Shown one piece after another: positions 12,656-25,554 of a stretch of 64,000 bases of DNA. The number at the start of each line of letters is the position of its first letter. Within the stretch, counting starts at the first letter, position 1. Where the stretch lies: NCBI RefSeq assembly GCF_000711695.1, contig NW_013546980.1:62001-126000 (forward strand), given 5' to 3'. Below the pieces are notes generated by a model. It saw only the letters and a list, made by a program, of their open reading frames with translations. It was not told where the DNA came from and did no database searches. This DNA is from Tilletiaria anomala UBC 951. Lineage: Eukaryota > Basidiomycota > Exobasidiomycetes > Georgefischeriales > Tilletiariaceae. The translations under genes were made by a program, and so were the position numbers.

Positions 12656-14247
12656 AAGACGCCGACAAAAGGACTCTTTTTCACTTCTTTCCAATTGCGT
12701 TCCGAATTTCGCATGGCGCTTCGGCCCCAACGATGGCCATCAGCACGTCCTGGTCTCGCTTTTCATTCTCTTCGAATCCGACCCGTCGACTCTCCTTTCG
12801 AACTCGTTTCCCCCCAGCTTGGACAGCCACATCCCAAGATCCGCTTTGAACTACGGTGCACGGGCCGCATCTCCAGCCTCTTCCTCGTTTATGAGCTTGT
12901 AATTCTTCGCTTTCGACCGGTCGACTTTGCGTGTAGTCACGGGCTCTCGATGGGGCTGTCAGATTCTTCCTGCTTCACGCTTTTCTATTTACAGTCATTT
13001 GTCCTCCATTCACCCTCGCAACGATCCTCCCTCCGTCCTTCTCGAGCTACACTGGTATAGCATGCAGCTAGCTAGCTAGCTCCTTCTCGCTATTGAGGCG
13101 CAGCTCCAGTTGAACGGACAGGAAGGTAGGGATCCGCAAGAACACGGGCAAGCACGACGGCTGGTCGGACGCCTCGTTGCTTTGGCGGTATGCATGGCAA
13201 CCGGGCGCATGCAAGAAGTGAGAGGGGGGGAAGAAGGTCGTAGCCTCCGCTCCCTTTGCGCGACTTTCACCCGCTTTCTCCACCATCTTTTCCATCTCAA
13301 CATCTTGGGTTCCTTTTCTTTTTGAAAACTCCCCCCCTTCCTCTTATTGCTTTGAACTCGTCGGTTTGTGAACCATGTATCTTTTCTCCCGTGCGAACTC
13401 GACTATAAAGTAGACCATATGGTATCCGCGTCCCTCCCCTGCCTCTGCACTTGCTCTGCAAGCCGCTGGAGCGTTTGAACTTGTTGCTAGCATTGATCCG
13501 ACAGGAAAGGGACAACGACTTGGAAGTATGTAGCTTCCAGTTAGGCCGCACTCGATCGGTCATCGGCGGCCGCTGCTCTCCCCCAGGACGCCAAGACCGA
13601 AAAGATGTGAAGAAGATGCCAGGCACGGCGCCATCTTGGGCCTTGGGACCTGGAACGACAAATACACGTTGGGCCCTCAAAGGCAGGCTGTAGTCGCCTT
13701 GACCCGAGCGTGTCAGATATCGTAACCATGCCAAGTAGAAGGTAAGTAAAAGTGAAAAAGTGGGTGGCGCGCTGGTGGCTGGAATCCAGAGTGTAACTAC
13801 GTGTTATCGTTGTGCGTGGCACGCCAGCGGTGAGCAGCCGCGATGCGTCTGAGAGGCGGAGAGTCCATCACCCAAGAGAACCTGGAAGTGCATACGCCCC
13901 GTAACGCCCACTACAGCACACCCACACCACACTTCCCTAAGGTCAAGCGTGCCAGACCTTCTCAACATCGTCAAGTCCAACAAGTCCATAGCTCGCATCA
14001 CCGTATGCATTCAACTTGCACGCCGTAGCATTCACTTCACGCGTTTGCGTATAGACAAATTGCGTCCTTTTTCGGCCGCACCACGCGCTCGAACAGCATA
14101 CAAGGCTCGCATATACTTGCAGCTTCTGGGCTTGTAGTGCGCACAGACGAAGCGGCAGCGAAGCACACATACGGTACGCGTCACCAGCACACTCCGAGCT
14201 GTTGCTTGCTGAAGCAGGCAGGCAGGCTCTAGAACGCGAGAATCATC
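12656..14247. other. Intergenic region between the membrane-protein gene and VPS1
   Basis: No supported gene on either strand. The first 600 bases are pyrimidine-rich on the plus strand, probably a long 3' UTR. A short (AGCT)n run lies at about 13066-13081. The right end should hold the VPS1 promoter. Confidence 0.45.
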
Positions 14248-16966
14248 ATGGACGTCGATTTAATCAGCGTTGTCAACAAGCTGCAAGAGACTTTTTCTGC
14301 CATTGGAGGGGACTCTGTCGACCTCCCGCAATGCGTCGTCGTGGGCTCGCAATCTGCTGGCAAATCAAGCGTGCTAGAGACGTGAGTGATGATCAGATAG
14401 AGAGCAGTGCGTAAGGACATCGTTCTGACGCGAATCTCATATCATTTCTTCTTTGCAGTATCGTAGGGAGGGACTTTCTGCCCCGAGGTAACGGCATCGT
14501 CACTCGAAGGCCGCTTGTGCTTCAGCTCGTCCACACGCCCCTACCAGCCCATGCTAGCGGCTCCACCAAGGCTTATAACAAGAATGAGCCATCGTCGTCG
14601 ACCTCAGCATTGGCCTCCTCCTCTGCGTCGCCTCTCTCTTCCAGTTCCGAGTATGGAGAATTCCTGCATCTTGACAGGCGCTTTACAGATTTCGGCGAGA
14701 TACGAAAGGAGATCGAGAACGAGACGCTGCGAGTGGCAGGACAGAACAAGGGCATCTCCAAGCTGCCGATCCATCTCAAGATCTACAGCCCAAATGTCCT
14801 CAACCTCACCTTGGTGGATCTTCCAGGTCTGACAAAAATTCCTGTCGGAGACCAGCCTTCGGATATCGAGAGGCAGATCCGCAACCTCGTTACCGACTAT
14901 ATCTCCAAGCCAAACTGCATCATCCTCGCCATCAGCCCTGCCAATGTCGACCTCGCCAACTCGGACAGTCTCAAGCTCGCACGCGCTGTCGACCCGCAGG
15001 GTAGGAGGACCATCGGTGTGCTCACAAAGCTGGACCTCATGGACTCGGGAACGCATGCGCTCGACATCCTCACCGGCCGCGTCTATCCGCTCAAGCTCGG
15101 CTTTGTCGGTGTTGTCAATCGCTCACAGCAGGACATCAACGGCAACTTGTCCATGCTCGTCGCCAGGAGGCAGGAGGAAGAGTTCTTCAACAACCATCCC
15201 GCATATCGCAACATCTCACATCGGTGTGGAACACAGTATCTCGCCAAGACGCTGAATTCAGTGAGCAGTGGCTTAGGGCTCGGTAGCGCTTGAGATCCCA
15301 CACCTCGCACTGACGATCTCCGTTCTTTGCTGCAGGTGCTGATGAATCACATCCGAGACAAGCTTCCTGATATGAAGGCGCGGCTGAACACGCTCATGGG
15401 TCAGACGCAACAAGAGCTCGCAGCTTTCGGCGACTCGGCCTTCCTGGGGGATCAGCATCGCGGTACGCTGATCCTCAAGTTGATGACACAGTTCGCGCGC
15501 GATTTTGTCGCTTCGATAGATGGTACTTCGTTTGACATTTCGACTAAAGAGCTTTGCGGTGGCGCAAGAGTGTACTACATCTTCAATGACGTCTTTGGTC
15601 ATGCGCTAGAGAGCATCAACCCAACGCAGAACCTCACCGTCCAAGACATCCGCACCGCCATCCGCAACTCGACTGGGCCGCGGCCGAGTCTGTTCGTCCC
15701 TGAGCAGGCCTTCGAACTACTAATCAAACCACAGATCAAATTGCTTGAGCCGCCGTCATTGCGATGTGTCGAACTGGTCTACGAGGAGCTCATGAAGATT
15801 TGCCACAACTGCACAAGCCAGGAGCTGCAGCGCTTCCCGCGCCTGCATGCCCAGCTCATCGAGGTCGTTTCGGAACTGCTCAGGGAGCGTCTCGGCCCAA
15901 CCTCTGAATACGTACAGAGTCTGATCGCGATCCAGGCTGCGTATATCAACACCAATCATCCAGCTTTTGTCCAAGATTCCGCCAACATTGCGCGCCAGAC
16001 GCGCGAAGGCCAGAACAATAAGCAAACCCTGTTGACCGGCGCCAACAGGACTGCGTCGCTCGACGGCGACACGAAGTCAGATGCCATCGTCGAGGAGGAC
16101 GAGGAAAATACACCCATCAAGCCGCTGAACGGATCTGCCAAGTCTTCCAAGCGCGGTGAACTCTTGCCGTCTTCCACGACTGTATCCCAAGCGAATCAGC
16201 ACTCGTCCATTTCTGCCTCCACGCCCAACGTCGGCGCAGGCGTCAATTCGAGCCGAGGCGACGCAGCCGCTGCAGCAGAGCGAGGGGACAACTTCCTCAA
16301 CTACTTTTTCGGCTCCGCGTCGGGCCTGCCAGGTCAGAACGTTCTCGCTGCCGCTCCATTGGGCTTTGCAGCTGCAGGTCAGAGCGCGCAGTACAATCAG
16401 GAGCGCGTAAATCCCATGGCTGGGCGCATGGGCTTGGAAGGGAGCAGCGCGGCGTACGACATGAAGAGCCTGGACAAGCATCTCGAGGCGGTGAGCTTGG
16501 CCTTACTATGTAGTAAATAGAAATGCTGGGACTGACCTCGTTTTGGCCCATTTTGTCTTACAGACACCGCTTTCGGCGGCTGAATACGCCCTGTCAGAGC
16601 GAGAAGAACTGGAGACGTCGCTCATCCGGAATCTCATTGCATCTTACTTCAGTATCGTGCGACAGACCATCCAAGACCTCGTACCGAAGGCCGTCATGCA
16701 CCTCCTCGTCAACTTCTCCCGTGAAACCGTGCAGAATCGTCTCGTTGCAAACTTGTACAAGGAAGGTCTTTTCGCCGAACTGCTGGAGGAGGATGAGGGC
16801 TTGACAAATGAGCGCAAGCGCGTGCAGGCGCTTCTCAATGCGTTTAAGGAGGCTTTCAATGGTGCGTTCACAGCTTTGTCTGCAGCATCCCATTCTGTGC
16901 CAAGATACTGACCTTTTTGGCCTTCCCCCAGTCTTGTCGGAGGTCACGTTTAAGCCGGTTGCATGA
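14248..16966 (+). CDS. VPS1: Dynamin-like GTPase Vps1
   Basis: Large GTPase that pinches membranes at the late Golgi, endosomes, vacuole and peroxisomes. Five exons, 14248-14381, 14459-15260, 15336-16490, 16564-16861 and 16932-16966, give 807 residues. G1 is [12 protein letters not shown] (residues about 32-43), split from the switch I sequence [16 protein letters not shown] by the first intron. G3 is DLPGLTKIP and G4 is TKLDLMD. A Ser-rich insertion of about 30 residues follows VHTPLP in the G domain. The stalk continues with [16 protein letters not shown] long variable Ser/Ala-rich insert lies at about residues 535-690, and the GED begins near [15 protein letters not shown]. The tiny last exon supplies the family end [11 protein letters not shown]. 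The start [16 protein letters not shown] matches the family. Confidence 0.97.
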
Positions 16967-17229
16967 GGACGTCTTGAAATTGCTTCCTTGGGTCTTACGT
17001 GCAATCGCCTGTACTGAGATGTATAGAAGCTTACGCATTGGGAATCTCAGATTTTGTTTCATGACGCAGATAATTCTATATTCGCAAGTTTAATCAAGTA
17101 CAACACACAGCTCTGACAGCTCTTTCCGACGTTCCGCTCTGCGATACGATTTGCTGTGCGATGCGCGAGTCGGGGACAGTGTGTTGATCGTGTGAGGATG
17201 ATGATGCGCAGGGCCGGATACATGGAAAA
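16967..17229. other. Gap between VPS1 and the Ada relic
   Basis: It should hold the VPS1 3' UTR. Nothing else is recognised. Confidence 0.4.
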
Positions 17230-18290
17230 GGTGATGGCCCTGAAAATGTGTGAAGTGCCCGTGCAAACCTTGAAAAGGGTATAGCAGAACGATGCGGTTC
17301 CCATGCCAGGTGTCCCAAAGTATCCTATTGCGGACATTGAGGTTCTGATGGTCGCTTTCCACTTGCAGACTGCGTGCTGCTCGGCACAGTGGCGGGCAGC
17401 AGGCAACGGGCCACTTTGAGCTTGTCAGTGGTAACAACGGGTTTGCGAGCACGGCGGGCAAGGGGGACGTAATCCTGCAGAAGGTGCGCCTCGCGACCTG
17501 CGCATGTCATGACTTCGTCGACGACCCCGCGCGGTCAGACTGTAGTAGCGTCGCAGACTTTGATGCCCGGAAATGGGCGGGTGAGCCGGAACACTGCATC
17601 TTCGCCAAGGGTACAGACCAACATAACTGGCGGACCGACCTCAACGCCGAACTCGAAGCTTGCGAATACCACCTTGCCGCAGCGATCTCCGCTCAAATGG
17701 CTTTCAGGATCCATCCTTGGCAGCCGCGCGCATACATAGAGGGAAGGGCATCCCCGAATATCTTGCGCGCTCGACGAATGGTCCACCCGAGCATCGTTGC
17801 TTCGACCTGGGCACGATCTTGCCGGGTGAGCGCACGGTGAGCTCACACAAACCCGCCGGAATCTTCGCAGAGACTGCCTTGAAACAACGGTGGAAGTGGA
17901 ACGACGACAGGCCGGTCATTTTGTTTTACTGCTTCAGCGTCTTGGGTTTAAACTTGACATCGTCGGCGACCTGCGTGTTGCCTCGGCCCAAAAAAGCGCC
18001 ATTGCCCTCGTCGACAATGTGGCGAATGCATTGACCAACGGGAAAGGCCGAATTCTCAGCAGTCCCATGAATCTCGGGCTTGCAACGCTTGCATCGGCGA
18101 ATACCAGCAGTCTCGGCCTCTTCTATGCCACCAGGGAACGAGAAGTACGTGGTGCAAAGACGCCCTGGCTTCTTGGCAACGCGGAGCTGTTGGCAGTAAA
18201 TGCGGGTAGTGAGATGAGCGCAGACGAAGTGGGTGTCAGCGGCACGGGCTCGAGCTGGGACAGCCTCCATCGCGCAGACTCGGAGCTGAA
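17230..18290 (-). pseudogene. Relic of an Ada-type DNA-alkylation repair regulator
   Basis: Pieces of an Ada protein lie in family order on the minus strand. The Ada zinc domain starts near 18270 (THFVCAHLTTRIYC ... AGIRRCKRCKP). The AraC-type helix-turn-helix is near 17875-17910 (GLSSFHFHRCFKAV). The segment before the methyltransferase is near 17700-17775 (FGDALPSMYARG). The ribonuclease-like part is near 17595-17690 (GKVVFASFEFGV ... LGEDA ... FPG). The active-site region is near 17240-17318 (AIPFSRFARA). Family knowledge: Ada uses four zinc Cys, and its methyltransferase has PCHRV. Here the second zinc Cys position reads Arg, PCHRV reads PFSRF, a TAA lies in frame before the helix-turn-helix, and the parts sit in different frames. 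I infer a dead gene. An active, intron-rich, divergent gene is much less likely because of the missing catalytic Cys. Confidence 0.65.
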
Positions 18291-18926
18291 ATCGGCTGTT
18301 CGGGCGGAAAGAAGGACCGTTTTCTTCTTGCTTGTAAAAGAGTAAGTTGAGCTTCCCTTGGAGTCAACCAGCTTTGTGTTCGGCGATTCCCTCCTTTCAT
18401 CGCTCAACCTCGATCGTGCGGCTCTGATGAAACTTGAAAGGTCAAACGGTGTGTCAGTCAATAGGGACAAGCTCGGCTGTGATTCTCCATGTTATTTTTT
18501 TTTCAAAAGTTGACAGCTCAGTGTCAGCGTCCCCCCGAAGTGCTAAATATACAACAGTCATGTGACAGATTGTCAGACGTCCACATGAATGACGTTGACA
18601 TCTTGCCGCCTGGGTCGTCGTGGAGAGTTTCCCACAGGCACGGAGGGCTCGGCTTCGTGATCGGGCGACGAACACTTGCACGTCTGCTCCATCTGCGCGA
18701 CCAAAATTCCATTGACTCGATCGCGAAACGCAGGCTGCAGCGAGTCCAGGGGTGCGGAAAATTTGGCAAGAAGATCAAATCTATTAAAAGATAGTCGATT
18801 GAAAGACGATAGATGATGATGTCATGATGTGACGAAGGGTTCACATGAGTCGGATTCGTGTCCGAGCTCGAGCTCGAGCTCTATGCCCCTTTTATCCGGT
18901 TACTGCGCGCCACCGACGGCCAACTC
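18291..18926. other. Gap between the Ada relic and PPT1
   Basis: It holds the former upstream part of the Ada relic and the PPT1 3' UTR. A short GAGCTC repeat (three copies) lies near 18864-18881. No gene is supported. Confidence 0.4.
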
Positions 18927-20870
18927 TCAGCCTATCATGTTCATCATGTTTCCAGCGTAGGCCATTGGCTTGACGTTTGGATGCGGCTGCGCCTCGAACA
19001 CCTCGAATTTCATCGTGCCGCGCTCGTCGATGCGAGCAAAGGCCCCCTTGTTGCCGACCGAATCGCAGTAGTTGGGGGCGGAGAAGATGGTGCAGCACAA
19101 ACCGTCGTGCTCCTCTGCGAAGCCACCCTGTCGGACCTCGTGACTGCGCAGGACAGCCGTAACACCGTTGTACTCGCACCACTTGCGCGTAATGTCAGGT
19201 CCAAAGCCCAGCCCCACACCGCGCTTGCTGGGCCCACGGCCCTTGGCCACTTGCGGATCGCTCCAAAGAAGCTCCATCATCAAGCCCTCTTGCCCCGGTT
19301 GGCGTTGCTTTCGTCGGTCGATCTTGCGAATGTCCTGCAGCGTGACCTCGTCCTTCGAGAACAGACCGCCGTGTACAACGAAGAAGCGCTTCAGTCCTTC
19401 TCGGCCCACTTCACCGCTCGGCTCCTTGGCGTGCGACAGAATCGGACTGCGCTGCGCTTTGGAGTACGTGGCCAGAAGATCCTGGCCCTGCAACGGCTCT
19501 TCTGGTGCGGTGATCAGCGTTGCAAGTGGTAGAGAGACAAATGCCTCGCTGAATAACTGGAATGTCAGCGGGCTGGGCCCGTACTTGTGCTTGCACTCGC
19601 CCTCGAATCCGTAGACCTTGTTCATGTCCGCCGTCTCGTGGTTGCCGCGATTGATCAAGGTGGTCTTGGGGTAGAGGCACTTGTAGGCGAAAATTGTGAG
19701 TGCAATCTCGACAGACCAGCTGCCACGGTCGACAAAGTCTCCGTTGAACAAGACTGCATGTGTTTCCGAAGGCGGGCCGGTAAGGGTGAGGAGATGAAGG
19801 AAGTCGTAGAATTGCCCGTGTCTGTTGCGATAGAGTTCTCTGTCGTCAGAAGGTGCACCTCGCATCGCACTTCGCTTCAGGCACTTACGTGTCACCTACG
19901 ACGTCGATCGTCTGCTTCTTGGGAATCTCGTAGTCCACCAAGCTAGGTTCCTTGTCAAGTTGCAATTTCGCCCCAAGCACAATCTGCCACACGTACTTGA
20001 GCGGTAGCTTCTTCTCCGCTTTGAACAGGTCGATCATCCCTTCGATGAACTCATTCGTCACAACACCGACCGCCTTCTCTTCTTGCGTTGCTGCTTCCGA
20101 TGCTTCCTGTGTCCTCGGTCCATCGTAGCTTTCTGGTACTACAGTCCCTCCCGATCCTTCGAGTAGGTGCTCGAGCACAGTTCCCGTCGCGCCTTGCCCT
20201 TCTTCCTTCTTGATCGCCTTTTCAAATTCTAATCTCCGGATGAGCTTGATCGTCGCCTCCAGACATGCGCGAACCTGTGCGTTCTTAGGCTCTATAGAAG
20301 CACATTTCTTGAGGTCCGGTAGAGCAGCTTTCGGGTCGAGGATGGAAAGATACGCCGATGCTCTTCTCCAGTACGCCTTCGGGAAGTTTGGATCTAATTC
20401 GATGGCTTTGGCTGTAGCAAAAGAGAAAGACTCGAGTCAGATTAGGAGTCAGTCACAGTGCATGAGGGGGAAAGCTTACAAGCGTCTTCAATGGCAAGAC
20501 CATGTTGCTCGAGTTTCAGCTCGCAAGCTGCCCTGTTGCTCCACAGCGCTGGTACAGAGGAATCGTAGGCTACTGCCTCTCCGTATTTCGTCTTTGCTTC
20601 GTCGTACTTGCCAGTAACAAAAAGCTTGTTCCCTTCGTCTTTCAGAGCCATCGCTTTCTGTTTGCGCTCCTCCTCTGACATCTGGTCCACCTCCATGCTG
20701 GCCAAAGACGGTGGCTCGTCCGCCAATGTTGCAGAGCGTAGAACGCGCGACTGCTCTCCATCCGGAGTGAGGAAAAGTGAGCTCTGCGAGGTGGCAGGGC
20801 TGCTGGGCCCCGCTGACTCTTGGTCAGATGTCCCAGTTCCTGATGAGGTGGACGCTTGCGAAGCAGGCAT
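18927..20870 (-). CDS. PPT1: Serine/threonine protein phosphatase 5 (TPR-containing)
   Basis: PP5 phosphatases dephosphorylate Hsp90-bound clients; the TPR domain binds Hsp90. Exons on the minus strand are 20870-20480, 20411-19889 and 19821-18927, giving 602 residues. An N-terminal Ser-rich extension of about 60 residues is followed by three TPR repeats (ALKDEGNKLFVTGKYDEA, ALWSNRAACELKLEQHG, AYWRRASAYLSILDP). The metallophosphatase motifs are GDTHGQFYD, GDFVDRGSWSVE, GNHE, HGGLFS, WSDPQ, RSHE and FSAPNYCD. The GDTHG motif is split by the second intron. A roughly 40-residue insertion after LPLATLI, before VVHGGLF, is not usual. The start sits in a GCCACCATG context. The gene is divergent from RSE1 and shares a 734-base promoter region. 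Confidence 0.96.
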
Positions 20871-21604
20871 GGTGGCAACGTCGAAACGGGTGTGACGATG
20901 GTCTGACAAGCGCACTCCGTGAGTGATCGTCCTCCGGGTCTGAATTCTTGGATCTCGGAAATTCGTTTGGATGCTCGGGGATAGCTAGCGAAAGGGGTAC
21001 GCTCCACCACCTGAGGATAGGGTAGTGCTCGTTCTAACTGAGTTGATGCTGGTCACACGATGTGAAAGGAGTTTGCACAGTAACTGAGAAGATCTCAGTA
21101 GCCCCTCACAGAGAGCATCGACCCACGAGGGATGAGAGCATCTTCGCCATTTGCCATCTCCAGCCACAGCCAGAGAACTTTTTTGAGCGGAACCTGACCG
21201 GAGGTTATCAACAAGAGAGAGAGTGCCCCAGAGGCGCACACCTGCCTATTGCTAGCTGCAGCAGCACACTGTGACATGGACCGCGCGGAACGAATAAAGA
21301 TGATGCGAATATCCATCCTGTTGCGCGGAGACCATCAGAAGACAACGTCTAGCCTGTTCCCTGTTGGACAGGACGACTTCAAGCGTGTATGTTGCATGGA
21401 GTAACATCGGCCCCGTTCAAGCTGTACACTGCCACCTGCCGTTCACTTGCAATGCTCTGAAGCTCCAACATCTGGCTGTCGCTCACTTTTTAGGCCACGC
21501 GTTCAACGAAAATCGGGGGACGTGTCCCCACATCACGCGTCATTGACGGCCAGCCAAGGCGCGCAGCAGAAGCAAGCACGTACGGCAGCTGCAGGTCATC
21601 CAGG
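20871..21604. promoter_or_regulatory. Divergent promoter region PPT1 / RSE1
   Basis: Spacer of 734 bases between two outward-facing start codons. It must contain both promoters and leaders. No gene, TATA box or repeat stands out. Confidence 0.5.
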
Positions 21605-24600
21605 ATGCACCTCCTGTCGCTCAGCCTTTCGGCTGCCTCTGCAGTCAACGGGGCTGTAGTAGGGCAATTTTCTGGGACACGCACGCAAGAGATCGTGCTG
21701 GCGAAGACAACCCGGCTGCATTTGCTGCGGCCCGACACACAGAATGGAAAGTTCCAGACCGTCTGCGAGCAAGAGATCTTTGGCACAATCAGAAGTGTCG
21801 CTGCGTTCCGACTTATCGGCGGATCCAAAGGTGAGGCGAAACTCTCAAACTCTTTTGCTCGCGTGTGCAAATGAGTATGTTCCCTAACTTGCCTTTGAAC
21901 CTTCAGACTATCTCATCGTTGGCTCGGATTCTGGCAGGATCGTCATTCTGGAGCTGGACCTCAAGACCATGCTCTTCAAGCAAGTACATTGTGAAACATT
22001 TGGAAGATCCGGTTCGCGGCGTATCGTCCCCGGACAGTATCTTGCTGTGGATCCAAAGGGAAGAGCGGTGCTGGTCGGCTCCGTGGAAAAGTCCAAATTG
22101 GTCTACATTCTGAATCGTGATGCAGAGGCGAACTTGACCATCTCTAGTCCGCTCGAAGCACATAGAAGTCAAGCTATCATCCATTCCATTGTCGGGGTGG
22201 ATGTCGGCTATGAGAATCCACTTTTTGCGGCCATCGAAGTTGACTATGAAGACGCAGATAGAGATCCATCAGGAGAGGCTTTTGAAAACGCGGAAAAGGT
22301 GAGTAATGTAGCGTTCTCTAGAATTAACAATGTGCTTGACGCTCCTGTTCTTTTCTTCGTGCACAGCTTCTCACCTATTACGAACTCGACCTTGGCCTCA
22401 ACCACGTCGTACGGAGGTGGTCGACGCCCGTAGACCCCCGAGCAAACACCCTGCTCCAGGTGCCAGGTGGCTACAACCAAAATTCTGAGCGGTGGGAGGG
22501 ACCAAGCGGTGTGCTCGTCTGCAGCGAGGACTACATTACATACAAACATCAGGGCAGCGAAGACCACAGGGTGCCAATACCACGGCGGCATAACCCCTTG
22601 GAGGACGAGAGCAAGCGGAGGGGCTCTATCGTGGTCGCTAGCGTTTGCCACAGGATGAAGGTGAGTACTCGTGTCATGTTGCTGCGCTCATGGTCTTGCC
22701 TCTCTTACCTTTTTATGGTGTTTTTTTTAGAATGCCTTCTTCTTTCTTCTTCAAAATGAGGATGGTGACTTATTCAAGGTGACAATCGACCATCAGGACG
22801 AGACTATCACCTCGCTTCGGATTAAGTACTTCGACACAGTCCCCGTTGCAACATCACTTTGCATCCTGCGCGCCGGTTTCCTGCTCATCGCATCTGAGGC
22901 AGGTCCTTCCCACCTATATTCATTTCAAAAGCTTGGCGATGACGATGACATTCCCGAGTACGCATCGACAGACTACCCGGCCAACGGCATGACCGAGGTG
23001 CCGGCCGCGCCACCGACATTCGTCCCGCGGACGCTGGACAATCTCTACCCGACGGACGAGCTGCCTGCGCTGGATCCCATCGTCGATGCCGTGGTTGCCA
23101 ATCCGCTCCAGGAAGACACACCTCAATTCTTCCTTGCGTGCGGCAAGGGCGCGAGAAGCAGCTTCAAGATGCTTCGAAACGGGCTGGACGTCAATGAGGC
23201 TGTCAGCTCCGACCTTCCAGGCATCCCGAGCAATGTATGGTCGACGCGGCTCAAGAAGGATGACGAATTCGACTCGTATATTGTCTTGAGCTTCGTGAAT
23301 GGAACGCTGGTCCTCAGCATCGGAGAGCAGATCGAAGAGGTGTCCGACAGTGGGTTCCTGACATCCGAGCCGACTTTTGCCGTGCAGCAGCTCGGCGCGA
23401 ATGCACTCCTTCAGGTGCATCCGCGAGGCATCCGGCATATCATGTCGGACAAGACCGTCACCGAATGGGCCACGCCCGAGGCACCGGATGGGTCGTTGAC
23501 GATGATCGTGGCAACGACGACGAACGAGCGCCAGGTCGTCGTCGCGCTCGACTCGAACGAGCTCGTCTACTTTGAGCTCGACATGGATGGGCAGCTCAAT
23601 GAGTACCAGGAGCGGAAGAACGTTGGCTCGCGTGTGCTCACCATGAGCATGGCAAGCGTTCCGGAGGGACGGCAGCGCACGCCATACCTTGCAGTAGGCT
23701 GCGAAGACCAGACTGTGCGCATGATCTCGCTAGATCCAGAGTGCACATTGGAAGGTATTTCAATACAGGCGCTCACCGCTTCGCCTTCCAGCATCTGCAT
23801 CGCAGAGATGCTCGACGTCACAATCAACCGCAGTCATCCGACCCTCTTTGTGAACATTGGGCTGCAGAACGGACTTCTCCTTCGGACTGTTTTGGACTCG
23901 ATTAGCGGTCAACTGACGGACACGCGGACTCGATTCCTGGGCTCGAGGCCCGTCAAGCTCGTTCGCGTCAGAGTCCTCGGCCAGCCTGCTGTGCTAGCGC
24001 TGTCGAGTCGCTCGTGGCTCAGCTACACATACCAGGATAGGATGCAATTCACACCCCTTATCTTTGACGCCCTGGATCACGCCTGGTCGTTCAATGCCGA
24101 GCTCTGTCCGGAAGGCCTGATCGGCATCGCAGGGGGGACACTGCGCATTTTTACGATCCCGCAACTGGGCACGCGCTTAAAACAGCAAGTGGTCCCGCTT
24201 CCGTTCACGCCACGCCGCATGGTCTGCCATCCGGCCAACAACGGACTCTTCTACGTCGTCTCAGCAGACCATCGCGTACTCTCACGATGGGCGATCGAAC
24301 AGCGAGAAGCAGCGCGAGGCAACCCGTTGAAGGCAAAGGACCGCGGCGTGCTCGATCTGCCAGCACGCGAATTTGGCTCTGTACGGGCGGAGGCGGGTCA
24401 GTGGGGGTCCAGCATATCCGTAGTGGATGCGGTCAACTCGCAGTTGGCCTTCCAGCTTGAGCTCGAGGGTAACGAGTCTGCCACAAGCGTCGCGGTCGTC
24501 GCCTTTGCCTCGGCGCCAAGCGAGCACTATTTGGTTGTCGGTTTAGCCGTTGACGCATATGTCGTGCCGCGTGCAAGCAGAACCGCGTACCTGGCGACGT

Positions 24601-25554
24601 ACAAGATCGGGAGCGATGGGAAATCGCTGCAGCTGGTGCACAAGACGGAGGTCGAAGAAATTCCGACGGTGCTCAAACCATTCCATGGTAGGCTGCTCGC
24701 AGGCCTAGGCAAGGTGCTCCGCATCTATGACCTTGGCAAGAAGAAGCTATTGCGTAAATGCGAAAACAAGGTGAGTCATTGCCGGTGCAATGTTGCTTTC
24801 AGCACTTCTGGTGGTAGTATCGGCTGATGTGCATTGATTCGTTCTTTTGTAGCACTTCCCTGCCGGAATCGTCTCTATGGAGACGCAAGGTCTGCGTATC
24901 GTGGTGGGAGACGTGCAAGAGTCGATCCTGTACGCGACGTACAAACCTGCCGAGAACAGGCTCTTGATCTTCGCGGACGACACGACATCGCGATGGACAA
25001 CAGCAGTGAGAATGCTTGACTATGAGACCGTCGCGGGCGGCGACAAGTTCGGCAATGTGTGGATCTCGCGCATGGACACATCTGTGTCGAAGAGTGTGGA
25101 CGAGGATCCGACGGGGATGACGATCATGCATGAAAAGTCGTACCTGCAGGGCGCACCACATCGGACGGAGCTCGTGGCACACTACCATCTCGGGGACATA
25201 GTCACCAGCCTCAGCAAGGCGAGCCTCGTGCCTGGCGCGAAAGACGTGTTGATCTACACGTGTCTGGGCGGTACGATTGGCGTGATGGTCCCGTTCATCA
25301 GCAAGGAGGACGTTGACACGGTCACAACACTTGAGATGCACATGCGGCAAGAGAATCTCAGCTTGGTCGGACGCGATCATGTTGCGTTCCGCGGCTACTA
25401 TGCTCCTGTCAAGGGGATCGTGGACGGAGATTTGTGTGAGACATTCGGACTGCTCCCACCCGCCAGACAGGCAGCGATCGCGGAGGAGCTTGACCGTACG
25501 CCCGCAGAGATCAACAAAAAGCTCGACTCGTTGCGAACCACATCAGCGTTCTAA
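21605..25554 (+). CDS. RSE1: Splicing factor 3b subunit 3 (Rse1/SF3B3)
   Basis: Core component of the SF3b complex of the U2 snRNP, needed for branch-site recognition. Exons 21605-21830, 21907-22298, 22367-22660, 22731-24770 and 24853-25554 give 1217 residues, the usual family length. Diagnostic stretches are [132 protein letters not shown] and the C-terminal [11 protein letters not shown]. The protein folds as three WD-like propellers plus a C-terminal CPSF-A domain. All splice junctions restore the conserved sequence. Nothing is missing. Confidence 0.98.

Noticed and set aside
13066-13081. AGCT repeat as a transposon end or regulatory element
   Set aside because: A few units of a simple palindromic repeat, with no flanking inverted repeats or duplication.
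13297-13734. Minus-strand open frame of 145 codons
   Set aside because: No motif, low-quality composition, and no splice partners; the region looks like UTR or promoter.
17090-18470. Ada-like region as a functional intron-rich gene
   Set aside because: The active-site Cys and a zinc Cys are both missing and frames do not join with consensus splice sites, so a relic fits better.
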